DNA of 64,000 bases from NCBI GenBank assembly GCA_028277795.1, contig JANQFP010000207.1, positions 19,804-83,803 of the forward strand, written 5' to 3'. This document shows positions 27,901-36,795 of this stretch, piece after piece; within the stretch, counting starts at the first letter, position 1; the number at the start of each line of letters is the position of its first letter. Source of the DNA: Rhodospirillales bacterium. Lineage in GTDB: Bacteria > Pseudomonadota > Alphaproteobacteria > Rhodospirillales > JANQFP01. A program made the position numbers and the translations under genes. A model generated the notes under the pieces. That model did not search any database. It worked only from the letters and a program-made list of their open reading frames with translations, and was not told where the DNA came from.

Positions 27901-28313
27901 TAAACCCTCAGGCGAGTGCTGTTAGCTCGAAAATAGTATCTCTGCTGCTCGGAGGTTGTCGATAGAGAGGACGCCGGCCTCTTTAGATTCGAAAAATATA
28001 TGGTTTTAGGATTGCCGCCACTTTCGAAGAACGCAATTTGAGGTTGTATTCACTTTTGGTTTTCGGATAACCGCGGGATCGGGCACTGGCGGTGGATTCG
28101 ATGATCCGGGCTGTAGTCGTTTACGTCCGCCCGCGTGGTGTAGGAGCTGTGGGAAGCCGGCTTGGTAGGCGTCCCCGGGGGACGAGGCGACGGTAATGGT
28201 CCTCCGGTAGTTCCGCCGGCTCATGGTATGGTCCTGCAGGAAGGCAGTTTTTTCGTATGTAGTATGAAAAATGATACTATTGGTGCGCGGGAAAGGGGTC
28301 TCGGGAGTTCAAG
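27901..28313 (+). promoter_or_regulatory. AT-richer divergent control region with palindrome at the HxlR gene
   Basis: About 410 bases between the NtrC-type gene and the HxlR gene, visibly richer in A+T than either neighbour and without a convincing gene. A symmetric site, TAGTAT-N8-ATACTA (28260-28279), lies 34 bases before the HxlR ATG, where an autoregulatory operator would sit. The 9-mer AATAGTATC, one arm of this site, also occurs at 27932-27940 just upstream of the NtrC-type GTG and in the opposite orientation at 28273-28281. A shared regulator for both genes is therefore possible. Promoter boxes cannot be placed with confidence. Confidence 0.45.
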
Positions 28314-28697
28314 ATGGGTGATATCGCCAAAGCTGGACGGCGCATGCGGCGGCCGGCAGCGGCGAGCGCCGGGGGCCTTTGCCCCATGCCGGACATCGCC
28401 CAGCTCATCGGCGGCAAGTGGAAGCTGATCATCCTCCAGATCCTGATCTTCCACGGCACCAAGCGGTTCAGCGAACTGCGCCGGTCCATCGACGGCGTCA
28501 CCCAGACCATGCTGACCAATCAGCTCCGCGCCCTGGAGCGGGACGGCCTGGTCTCCCGCAAGGTCTATCCCGAAGTGCCGCCACGGGTGGAGTATTCGGC
28601 GACGGAGCGGGCGATGGACTTGCAGCCCATGTTCCGCGCCATGCACGACTGGTGGGTGAAGGGCGAAAAGACCGCGAAGACGTCCGGAATTGCGTGA
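28314..28697 (+). CDS. HxlR-family winged-helix transcriptional regulator
   Basis: A 127-aa HxlR/MarR-like DNA-binding protein. The core is typical: [20 protein letters not shown], then [39 protein letters not shown] and [19 protein letters not shown]. The single Cys at the start of the domain (LCPM) is where redox- or aldehyde-sensing members carry theirs. The ATG at 28314 has a GGGAG ribosome-binding site. It lies 50 bases upstream of the aldehyde dehydrogenase gene on the same strand, so it may control that gene, possibly in response to an aldehyde or thioester. The ligand is not evident. Confidence 0.9.
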   Translation: MGDIAKAGRRMRRPAAASAGGLCPMPDIAQLIGGKWKLIILQILIFHGTKRFSELRRSIDGVTQTMLTNQLRALERDGLVSRKVYPEVPPRVEYSATERAMDLQPMFRAMHDWWVKGEKTAKTSGIA

Positions 28698-28747
28698 CAC
28701 CGAACGGACCCGCCCGGACCGGGCGGTCCCCGAGCAGGACGGAGCCG

Positions 28748-30253
<1,506 letters not shown>

Positions 30254-30472
30254 CCGCGCGTCGCCGCCGTTTCCGCGGTCCGCCCGCCTCGTCCCGAGCC
30301 GGGGTGGACGTCCGTGCCGGCGGTCCCGGTCGTCGGGCCGTTCACCCGGGGCAATGGCAGGTTGCCTTCTTTCCGACCGCGGGCAATAATTTCGAGCGTG
30401 TCGAAGCGGTTATCCCGTCTGCGGGGCTGGACCTCGCCCCCGGCGGACGGGTTTCGGCTCGCCAAGGGAGCA

Positions 30473-31444
30473 ATGATGGCGGCGGATCCTCCTGCCCGAA
30501 CACGCCGACCACCTGATCAAGCCATGACCAAGGATCCGCGTTCCGAGACCGTCGACCTCGAGCGTTTGCGGAGGACGAAAGCCAAGCTCATGTCCGATTG
30601 CCCGCGGCTGTTCCAGACCTTCCCCTTGAGCCCCTACATGGCCCTCCTGGATCAGATGCCGCTTGATCAACCATATACCACGTTCACGCCTCAGGTGGCC
30701 GGTCTATGGAAGCGCATAATAGACGAGCATGGAAAAGAACAATTAGAGATATTGAATAGAGCCACCATGTTGGAATTGATGGAGCGGTTTCTTATACGAA
30801 ATAGGGGAGAAAATTACCCTTCTTGTGTAAGAGGGCAATATTACTTGAATTTTTCTCGTATCCTCGACGAGGTTTCTGATTTTGATTTCGGGAATTACGA
30901 CAACGACAGTGATATCTTCCACAAAGATTTTGCGTTGTGTCGAGAGAACATCTTCCCTATCGGTCCTGGGGTCGTCGAACGAAATTGCGGGTTCTCACGA
31001 TCCGTGTTGTTCTCTAATGGAGTGCGTCAGTTCCTTGACGTTGCCCACTTCTTGATATTCGTCGGACCTGGAAACAGCAGATATTTCCAAATTCATACAC
31101 ACCTCAGAATGGTCCAGGATTTCAACCCGGACGGTTGGGAGCACGCATATCGTTGCTTGGCAGAAATGCTCAAGTACCATCCGGAAACGAAAGGTGTCTT
31201 TCGAGCAAGTTGGTTCTGTGATCCGGCGCTGGAGGAGGTCAGTCCGAACTTGGCATATATCCGCAAGATGCCGCAGGACAACGGCGCCGATGTCTTCTAT
31301 ATCGGGCCGGACAAGACCGGTGGCCCGTTTGCCCGATCCCAAACAAGACGCCGCCTGTTCGAAGAGGGCAAATATCTTCCCAAGACGTATATTTTGATAT
31401 GGCCGAGGAAATCCCTCATTTCCTGGTCAGAGAGAAACAATTGA
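30473..31444 (+). CDS. Hypothetical protein, low-GC body, function unknown
   Basis: A 323-aa protein with no motif I can name. The body (from about 30660) is distinctly AT-rich, near 40% GC in places, against about 70% on both sides, suggesting horizontal acquisition. Notable segments are GYWEHAYR-type aromatic stretches, VFRASWFCDPALEEVSPNLA and a C-terminal SQTRRRLFEEGKYLPKTYIL motif that I associate only with uncharacterised bacterial proteins. The ATG at 30473 was chosen for the AAGGGAG just upstream; the next Met (30476) is equally possible, and a start at 30524 (MTKDPRS) is an alternative. There is no signal peptide or membrane helix. Confidence 0.65.
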   Translation: MMAADPPARTRRPPDQAMTKDPRSETVDLERLRRTKAKLMSDCPRLFQTFPLSPYMALLDQMPLDQPYTTFTPQVAGLWKRIIDEHGKEQLEILNRATMLELMERFLIRNRGENYPSCVRGQYYLNFSRILDEVSDFDFGNYDNDSDIFHKDFALCRENIFPIGPGVVERNCGFSRSVLFSNGVRQFLDVAHFLIFVGPGNSRYFQIHTHLRMVQDFNPDGWEHAYRCLAEMLKYHPETKGVFRASWFCDPALEEVSPNLAYIRKMPQDNGADVFYIGPDKTGGPFARSQTRRRLFEEGKYLPKTYILIWPRKSLISWSERNN

Positions 31445-31675
31445 GATCCGTGTGACGAGCGGTTCGGGCTGGTCATCCGTATCGGTTGCCTTGGATGGCC
31501 GCCGTTCAGGGCGCTTGCGATCCTTCGATGCGGCGCTGCGCGCCTGCCCAGCATGAGACGGGGACGTCAGGGCCGGGAGACAGCCGCGCAGGCCGGCGTG
31601 GCCCGCCCTCATGGGCCTGCCCGCGCCCGGCCGGGGTCGCCGCGCCGGACCGGCGACGCCCCTGGGTGCCGGCGC

Positions 31676-32179
31676 TCAGTCCGCCGTATCACCGAGGGGC
31701 AGGGCGGTCTCGTGCTTCAGCACCTCCATGGACAGCCGCGAGGTGACGTCGAACAGGTCGATGCGCGAGACCAGGCGCTTGTAGAAGTCGTCGAAGTCGC
31801 GGGTCGAGGCCACCTGCACCTTGAGCAGGTAGTCGATGTCGCCGGCCAGGCGGTGGGCCTCGGTGATCTCCGGCAGCTCGGCGACGATGGCCTGGAGTGA
31901 TTCGAACCAGGCCGCGTTGTGCCGGGCGGTCTTGATGGCGACGAAGAAGGTCTCCGCCAGCCCGACCTTGTGCGCGTCCACCACCGCCGCCTGGCGGACG
32001 ATCACGCCGTCCTGCTGCAGGCGTTGAATCCGGTTCCACACCGCCGTCTTGGACAGGCCCACCTTGGCAGCGAGTCGCTCCAGGGGCTGGGCCGCGTCCA
32101 CCTGCAGCAGGCGCAGGATCCGGATGTCGGCCTGATCGAGGCTTGACGCCGGTCCACCGGCGCCGCGTTTGCCCGCCAC
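31676..32179 (-). CDS. Lrp/AsnC-family transcriptional regulator
   Basis: A 167-aa regulator with an N-terminal AsnC-type helix-turn-helix (LDQADIRILRLLQVDAAQPL, LSKTAVWNRIQRLQQDGVIV) and a C-terminal ligand-binding/oligomerisation domain (HRLAGDIDYLLKVQVASTRD, then DLFDVTSRLSMEVLKHETAL). I chose the GTG at 32179 because a GAGAGG sequence lies about seven bases upstream and it gives the normal family length; an ATG at 32233 would add 18 residues. It is divergent from the sulfite reductase gene, a common arrangement for Lrp proteins that control neighbouring assimilation genes. The effector is not predictable from sequence. Confidence 0.9.
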   Translation of the reverse strand: MAGKRGAGGPASSLDQADIRILRLLQVDAAQPLERLAAKVGLSKTAVWNRIQRLQQDGVIVRQAAVVDAHKVGLAETFFVAIKTARHNAAWFESLQAIVAELPEITEAHRLAGDIDYLLKVQVASTRDFDDFYKRLVSRIDLFDVTSRLSMEVLKHETALPLGDTAD

Positions 32180-32308
32180 CCGTTCACCTCTCCCATGTGA
32201 TTTCGAAACAATTTCCCGATTCGTCGGTATCATATTGCATAAATCAGAATATCCGTCACTTATTTTGTCGGAAATCCTCAGTTCGTTCACTCCTGCGCCG
32301 AGGGCCCC
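32180..32308 (+). promoter_or_regulatory. Divergent promoter region between lrp-type gene and sulfite reductase
   Basis: A 129-base AT-rich spacer separates two divergent genes, so it must carry both promoters unless transcription starts inside a gene. It contains the palindrome TTTCGAAA (32201-32208) and several A/T-rich half-sites of the loose kind bound by Lrp proteins. I cannot assign exact -35 and -10 elements. Autoregulation and control of the sulfur genes by the Lrp-type protein is inferred from geometry. Confidence 0.4.
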
Positions 32309-34432
32309 ATGTTCGATTCCCCCTTCCCGCTCACCGATCCCGACGGCGGCGGGTCCGCCCCGGCCACGACGCCGGACGCCGCCCCGCCGGTGCCGGAGGC
32401 ACCCGAGCCCCTGGTCCGCGTCGACGATGCCCGCGACTATGCCGCGGCCCTGGCCGCCTACCGGCGCGGGACCTGGGACGACGGCCGCTGGACCACCTTC
32501 CGCCTGCGCAACGGGGTCTATGCCCAGAAGCAGCCCGGCATGCACATGGTGCGGGCCAAGATCCCCGGCGGCCGCCTGAGCTTCGACCAGGCGCGGACCA
32601 TCGCCGCCGCCAACCGGCGCTATTGTGGCGGCGATGCGCACATCACCACGCGCCAGGACATCCAGCTCTACTTCGTCACCCTGGAGGCCACCGCCGGGCT
32701 GCTCGAGGCCCTGGCCCTGGGCGGCGTGACCACCCGCGAGGCCGCCGGCAACACGCTGCGCAACACCACCGCCTGCCCGCTGGCCGGTGTCTGCCCCCAC
32801 GAGCACGTGGACGCGGGCGCCGTGGCCGAGCGCCTGGCCACCGCGTGGCTGCGCCACCCCCTGGTCCAGCACATGCCGCGCAAGTTCAAGACTGCCGTCT
32901 CCGGCTGCGGCCACGACTGCGGGCTCACGGCCATCGACGATCTCGGTTTCATCGCCACGGTGAAGGACGGCCGGCCGGGGTTCCGCGTCGTCGCCGGCGG
33001 CGGCCTCGGCGCCAAGCCCCTGTCGGCCGTGCCGGTGCTCGACTTCGTCACCGAGGACGAGCTGCCTGCCGTCCAGGAGGCGGCGGCGCGGCTTCATCAG
33101 AGGTATTCCAACCGCAAGAAGAAGATGGCGTCGCGGCTCAAGTTCCTGGTCGAGCGTTTCGGCGAGGCCGAGTTCGTCCGCCTGTTCCGCGAGGCCTTCG
33201 AGACCGCCAGGCCCCTGCCGCGCCGTCCCTGGCGGCCCTTGGCGTGGCGGGAGCCGACGGCGGAGGCCGCGCCGCCGCCCCTGCCCGGCGCCATTGTCGC
33301 CCAGCACGACGGGGCCACCGCCGTGGTCATTCGGCCGCCTCTGGGCAATCTGGACTCGGACCGCCTGGAGCGCCTGACCGACCTGGCCGAGATTTATGGG
33401 GCGAGCGGCTTCCGCCTCACCCGCGACCAGAACATCATCGCCGTCGGTCTGGCCGCTGATCGGGTGGCGCCGTTCGTCGCCGGGGTGCGCGCCCTCGGTC
33501 TCGACGTGGCGGAGCGCGACACCGGGCTGGGCAACGTGGCCGCCTGCCCGGGCACCCACACCTGCCCCATCGGCATCACCAACTCCCACGCCCTGGCCAC
33601 CGCCATCCTGGACGACGCACCGGCGCTGGCCGACCGTCCCGAGCTGCGGGTGCGCATCTCCGGCTGCCCCAACTCGTGCGGCCAGCACCACGTCGGCGAC
33701 GTGGGCCTGCACGGCCTGGCCAAGAAGATCGACGGCCGCATCGCGCCCCACTACCAGCTCCACCTGGGCGGCGACGGCACCCGTCCCGGCGCCATCGCCA
33801 TCGCCGGACCCGAGTTCCCGGCCGCCCACGCCAAGGCGGTGCTGGCGGCGGTGGTCCGCGCCTACGACGAGCAGCGCGCCCCCGGCGAGACGGTGCGCGC
33901 CTGGGCCGAGCGCATCGGCGAAGACGCGGTGACGGCGTTGGTCCATTCGGTGGTCGCCGCGGACGCGCCCCGGGTGTCCGATCTCCATGTGGACTGGGGC
34001 GAGACGGGGCCGTTCTTCCCGCCTGTCACCGCCGCCGGCGAATGCGGCCAGCCGGTGGTGGTGGGCGAATTCCTCGGCGACCTGGCCCGCACCGCCCATG
34101 CCGACATGGACCGCTACCGGGCCGTCGGCAACCCGGAGGGGGCGCGGACGGCGGCGGCGGAGGCCATCGGCTGGGCCGGCCGCCGGATCCTCCTGGTGCG
34201 CGGCATCACCGCCCGCTCGCCCGATGACCTGCACGAGACCCTGCGCGGCCACATCGGCGGCGACGCCGCGCTGGCCGGTGCCTACGAGGCGGCGCTGGCC
34301 GCCCGCGACGCCGCTGCGGACGACGACTCACTGGCCGCCCTCGGCGGCGCCGTGGACGCCTGGATCGAGGCCGCGGAGGCGGCCGTCGAACGCGCCCTGG
34401 CGGTCCGCACGATGGTGGGGATTCCGGCATGA
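32309..34432 (+). CDS. cysI: Siroheme sulfite (nitrite/sulfite) reductase, with C-terminal extension
   Basis: A 707-aa enzyme reducing sulfite to sulfide in sulfate assimilation. It has the duplicated ferrodoxin-like and siroheme/[4Fe-4S] domains: first-half motifs MHMVRAKIPGG and DAHITTRQDIQLYFV, then the four cluster cysteines in ACPGTHTCPIG (C413, C419) and GCPNSCG (C453, C457). The last ~160 residues are a mainly helical extension (HADMDRYRAVGNPEGARTAA) beyond the usual ~550-residue enzyme, perhaps HEPN-like. No CysJ flavoprotein gene is nearby, so ferredoxin may be the electron donor. The 3' end overlaps cysH by 4 bases. The sulfur context favours sulfite over nitrite. Confidence 0.88.
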   Translation: MFDSPFPLTDPDGGGSAPATTPDAAPPVPEAPEPLVRVDDARDYAAALAAYRRGTWDDGRWTTFRLRNGVYAQKQPGMHMVRAKIPGGRLSFDQARTIAAANRRYCGGDAHITTRQDIQLYFVTLEATAGLLEALALGGVTTREAAGNTLRNTTACPLAGVCPHEHVDAGAVAERLATAWLRHPLVQHMPRKFKTAVSGCGHDCGLTAIDDLGFIATVKDGRPGFRVVAGGGLGAKPLSAVPVLDFVTEDELPAVQEAAARLHQRYSNRKKKMASRLKFLVERFGEAEFVRLFREAFETARPLPRRPWRPLAWREPTAEAAPPPLPGAIVAQHDGATAVVIRPPLGNLDSDRLERLTDLAEIYGASGFRLTRDQNIIAVGLAADRVAPFVAGVRALGLDVAERDTGLGNVAACPGTHTCPIGITNSHALATAILDDAPALADRPELRVRISGCPNSCGQHHVGDVGLHGLAKKIDGRIAPHYQLHLGGDGTRPGAIAIAGPEFPAAHAKAVLAAVVRAYDEQRAPGETVRAWAERIGEDAVTALVHSVVAADAPRVSDLHVDWGETGPFFPPVTAAGECGQPVVVGEFLGDLARTAHADMDRYRAVGNPEGARTAAAEAIGWAGRRILLVRGITARSPDDLHETLRGHIGGDAALAGAYEAALAARDAAADDDSLAALGGAVDAWIEAAEAAVERALAVRTMVGIPA

Positions 34433-35166
34433 CCGCGGCGGCTGCGACCCGAGACCGGGACGGACGGACCCGCGCCGAGGCGCTCGATGCCGCGTTCGGC
34501 CACCTGGACGCGCCGGACCTGGTCCGGGTGCTGGTGCGCGACGTGCTCCGCGGGCGCATCGCCGTCACGTCGTCGTTCGGGGCCGAGGCGGCGGTGCTGC
34601 TCGACATGGTCGCCGCGGCCGACCCGGCGACGCCCGTGATCATGCTGGAGACCGGCCTGCTGTTTCCCGAGACCCTGGCCTATCGGGACGCCCTCGCGGA
34701 CCGGCTCGGCCTCACCGACGTGCGCGCGGTCCGGCCGGACCCCGAGCATCTGGCGACCTATGACCCGGACGATGGTTTGCGAAAGGAGAACCCGGAGCTG
34801 TGCTGCCAGTTGCGCAAGGTCCTGCCCCTGGAAAAGGCGCTCGCGCCCTTCGAAGCCGTGTTCACCGGGCGCAAACGGTTCCACGGCGGCGAGCGCGGAG
34901 CCCTGCCCGTGTTCGAGACCGATCACGCCGGGCGCATCAAGGTCAACCCGCTGGCCGGGTGGTCGCGCGCGCGCATCCTCGCCCGCTTCGCCGACCGCGG
35001 CCTGCCCCGCCATCCCCTCGAGGGCCTGGGCTTCACCTCCATCGGCTGCCACCCGTGCACCCGGCCCACGGCGCCCGGCGAGGACCTGCGCGCCGGCCGC
35101 TGGGCGGGGAGCGAAAAGACCGAGTGCGGCATCCACAACGCCCCCTGGTTCGGCCAGGGAATCTGA
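34429..35166 (+). CDS. cysH: Adenylylsulfate (APS) reductase
   Basis: A 245-aa thioredoxin-dependent reductase forming sulfite from adenylylsulfate. It carries the iron-sulfur cysteines that distinguish bacterial APS reductases from the cluster-free PAPS enzymes: Cys125-Cys126 (ENPELCCQLRK) and Cys207/Cys210 (GCHPCTRP), plus the catalytic KTECGIH near the C-terminus (Cys233). SSFGAEAAVLLDM is the PP-loop-like segment. It is translationally coupled to the sulfite reductase gene (ATGA), so the two consecutive steps are made together. No ATP sulfurylase gene is present in the window. Confidence 0.93.
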   Translation: MTAAAATRDRDGRTRAEALDAAFGHLDAPDLVRVLVRDVLRGRIAVTSSFGAEAAVLLDMVAAADPATPVIMLETGLLFPETLAYRDALADRLGLTDVRAVRPDPEHLATYDPDDGLRKENPELCCQLRKVLPLEKALAPFEAVFTGRKRFHGGERGALPVFETDHAGRIKVNPLAGWSRARILARFADRGLPRHPLEGLGFTSIGCHPCTRPTAPGEDLRAGRWAGSEKTECGIHNAPWFGQGI

Positions 35167-35281
35167 AATCTCGCCCGCGGACGGGCGCCGGGCGGCATGC
35201 CCGGCATTCCCAACGCCTCCACGGTGTGGCAAACTCTCGGTCGATATATTGGTTCGGCTTTTCGACCGAAAGAGGTCCGCC

Positions 35282-36448
35282 GTGGTCGGCACCCAGGAGT
35301 TGATCACCGTGCTGCAGAAGCACCGCCGCTATGCCGAGCGGCGGTCCGGCGGCCAGCGCGCCGACCTGCGCGGAGCCAAGCTGTGCGATCTGCAGCTCTC
35401 CGGGGTCGTCCTCCGGGACGCGGTCCTCGCCGGCGCCGATTTCGGCCGCAGCATCCTGCGCAAGGCCGACTTCCGGGAGGCCGACCTCTATGGCGCGACG
35501 TTCGACGACGCCGACCTCCTGGGCGCCAACTTCGAGGGCGCCGACCTGCGCGGCGTCCGCATGTGCGGCGCCAACATGATCGGCGTCAACCTGACCCGGG
35601 CCAACCTGAAACCGGGCACCATCCTGGCCTCGGGCGAGGCCACGAACGCGGCCAACCTGTCGGGCGCCACCCTCGACCGCTCCAACATGGATCGGGCGCA
35701 GCTCCCGTTCGCCGACCTGTCGGATGCGTCCCTCGGCGACGCCTCCATGGGACACGTCGATCTGCACGGCGCCGACCTGCGCCGCGCCATTCTCGAGTCC
35801 GCCGACCTGCTGCACGCCGACCTGGCCGGCGCCAACCTGGAGAACGCCAACCTCAAGAACGCCGTGCTGCGCGGCGCCGACCTGCGGGGCGCCATCCTGC
35901 TCGGTGCCGAGCTGGTCAACTCCGACCTCCGCGATGCGCACGTCAATCTGGGCGCCCGGGACCTGAAGCGGGAGATCCAGAATGCGCTGCGCGACCATGC
36001 CCTTTGGGTCGCCTCGGGCGGCAAGGAGGGGCGGCGGGCCGAGCTGGCGGGGGCGGAGTTCAAGAAGGCCGAGCTGTCCGGCATCAATCTGAGTGCGGCG
36101 AACCTCGCGGAGTGCGATTTCTCGGACGCGGATCTATCCAGCGCCATCCTCATTCTCGCCGACTTGCGGCGGGCCCGGCTGACGGGCGCCAACCTGGAAT
36201 ATGCCAACCTGGCGGGCGCCGACTTCAGCGGCGCCGACCTGCGCGAGGCCCGGTTGTCCTACGCCCGCGTCGAGGCCGTCGAGCTGGGCCACGGCGGCAA
36301 CGCCAAGCAGAAGCGGCCGACCCGCTTCGCCGACGCCAATCTGGGCGGCGCCAAGGTCACCCTGGTCGATTTCTCCGACGCCGACCTGGCGGGGGCCAAC
36401 CTGGCCGGGACGCCCCTGGCCGGCCAGGACGCCTCCGACAGGGATTGA
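35282..36448 (+). CDS. Pentapeptide-repeat protein
   Basis: A 388-aa protein consisting mostly of A(D/N)LxX pentapeptide repeats, which fold into a right-handed square beta-helix. Repeats run from about residue 23 (ADLRGAKLCDLQLSG) to the end, interrupted once by a charged non-repeat segment (RDLKREIQNALRDHALWVAS). I placed the start at GTG 35282, six bases after AAAGAGG. There is no signal peptide, so a cytosolic location is likely. Functions in this family range from gyrase protection to scaffolding and cannot be read from the repeats. It follows cysH by 115 bases and may be separately transcribed. Confidence 0.85.
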   Translation: MVGTQELITVLQKHRRYAERRSGGQRADLRGAKLCDLQLSGVVLRDAVLAGADFGRSILRKADFREADLYGATFDDADLLGANFEGADLRGVRMCGANMIGVNLTRANLKPGTILASGEATNAANLSGATLDRSNMDRAQLPFADLSDASLGDASMGHVDLHGADLRRAILESADLLHADLAGANLENANLKNAVLRGADLRGAILLGAELVNSDLRDAHVNLGARDLKREIQNALRDHALWVASGGKEGRRAELAGAEFKKAELSGINLSAANLAECDFSDADLSSAILILADLRRARLTGANLEYANLAGADFSGADLREARLSYARVEAVELGHGGNAKQKRPTRFADANLGGAKVTLVDFSDADLAGANLAGTPLAGQDASDRD

Positions 36449-36629
36449 ACCGCCCGGCCGGAGCGCGGCGTCAGGGGTCTGCTTCCGTCGAGGTCGTCCC
36501 GTGGCCATGACGTGATAACGGGCGCGCACCCACCCGCTGTCGGAGCGCTTTACAGGTTTCGGCGTGTTCTTGTGTTGCCTATCGGGGGCCACCATAATAA
36601 CCCGTTTGAAATCACCAAAGTCCTTGAAA

Positions 36630-36645
36630 TGGCACAAATTTTGCT
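36630..36645 (+). promoter_or_regulatory. Sigma-54 (-24/-12) promoter for the FecR/RTX protein gene
   Basis: The sequence TGGCAC-AAATT-TTGCT matches the RpoN consensus TGGCAC-N5-TTGCW without a mismatch. It predicts a transcript start about 150 bases into the 347-base spacer (36449-36795), leaving a leader of roughly 140 bases before the ATG at 36796. Upstream sequence is available for an activator site but none was identified. The short open frame crossing it (36512-36709) looks spurious. The rest of the spacer holds nothing else recognisable. Confidence 0.7.
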
Positions 36646-36795
36646 TAATTTGCAGGCCGAGCAGCGGTTGATTTGGTCGACGGGCGATCCACTGTACGAT
36701 CGGGCCTGAGGGCAGCGGCTGCTCGGGGGGCGTTCGACACTTGAACCCCGGTGTCTCCGGGGAGCGGCTTCGCATTGTCATGTCGTGAGGGGAGC

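Noticed and set aside
31676..34252. 858-codon open frame on the minus strand spanning the sulfite reductase gene
   Set aside because: Only its last ~167 codons (the Lrp-type gene) are real; the rest is antisense to cysI and has no sensible protein pattern.
36512..36709. 65-codon frame crossing the sigma-54 promoter
   Set aside because: It covers the -24/-12 element and part of the leader, has no ribosome-binding site and no similarity.
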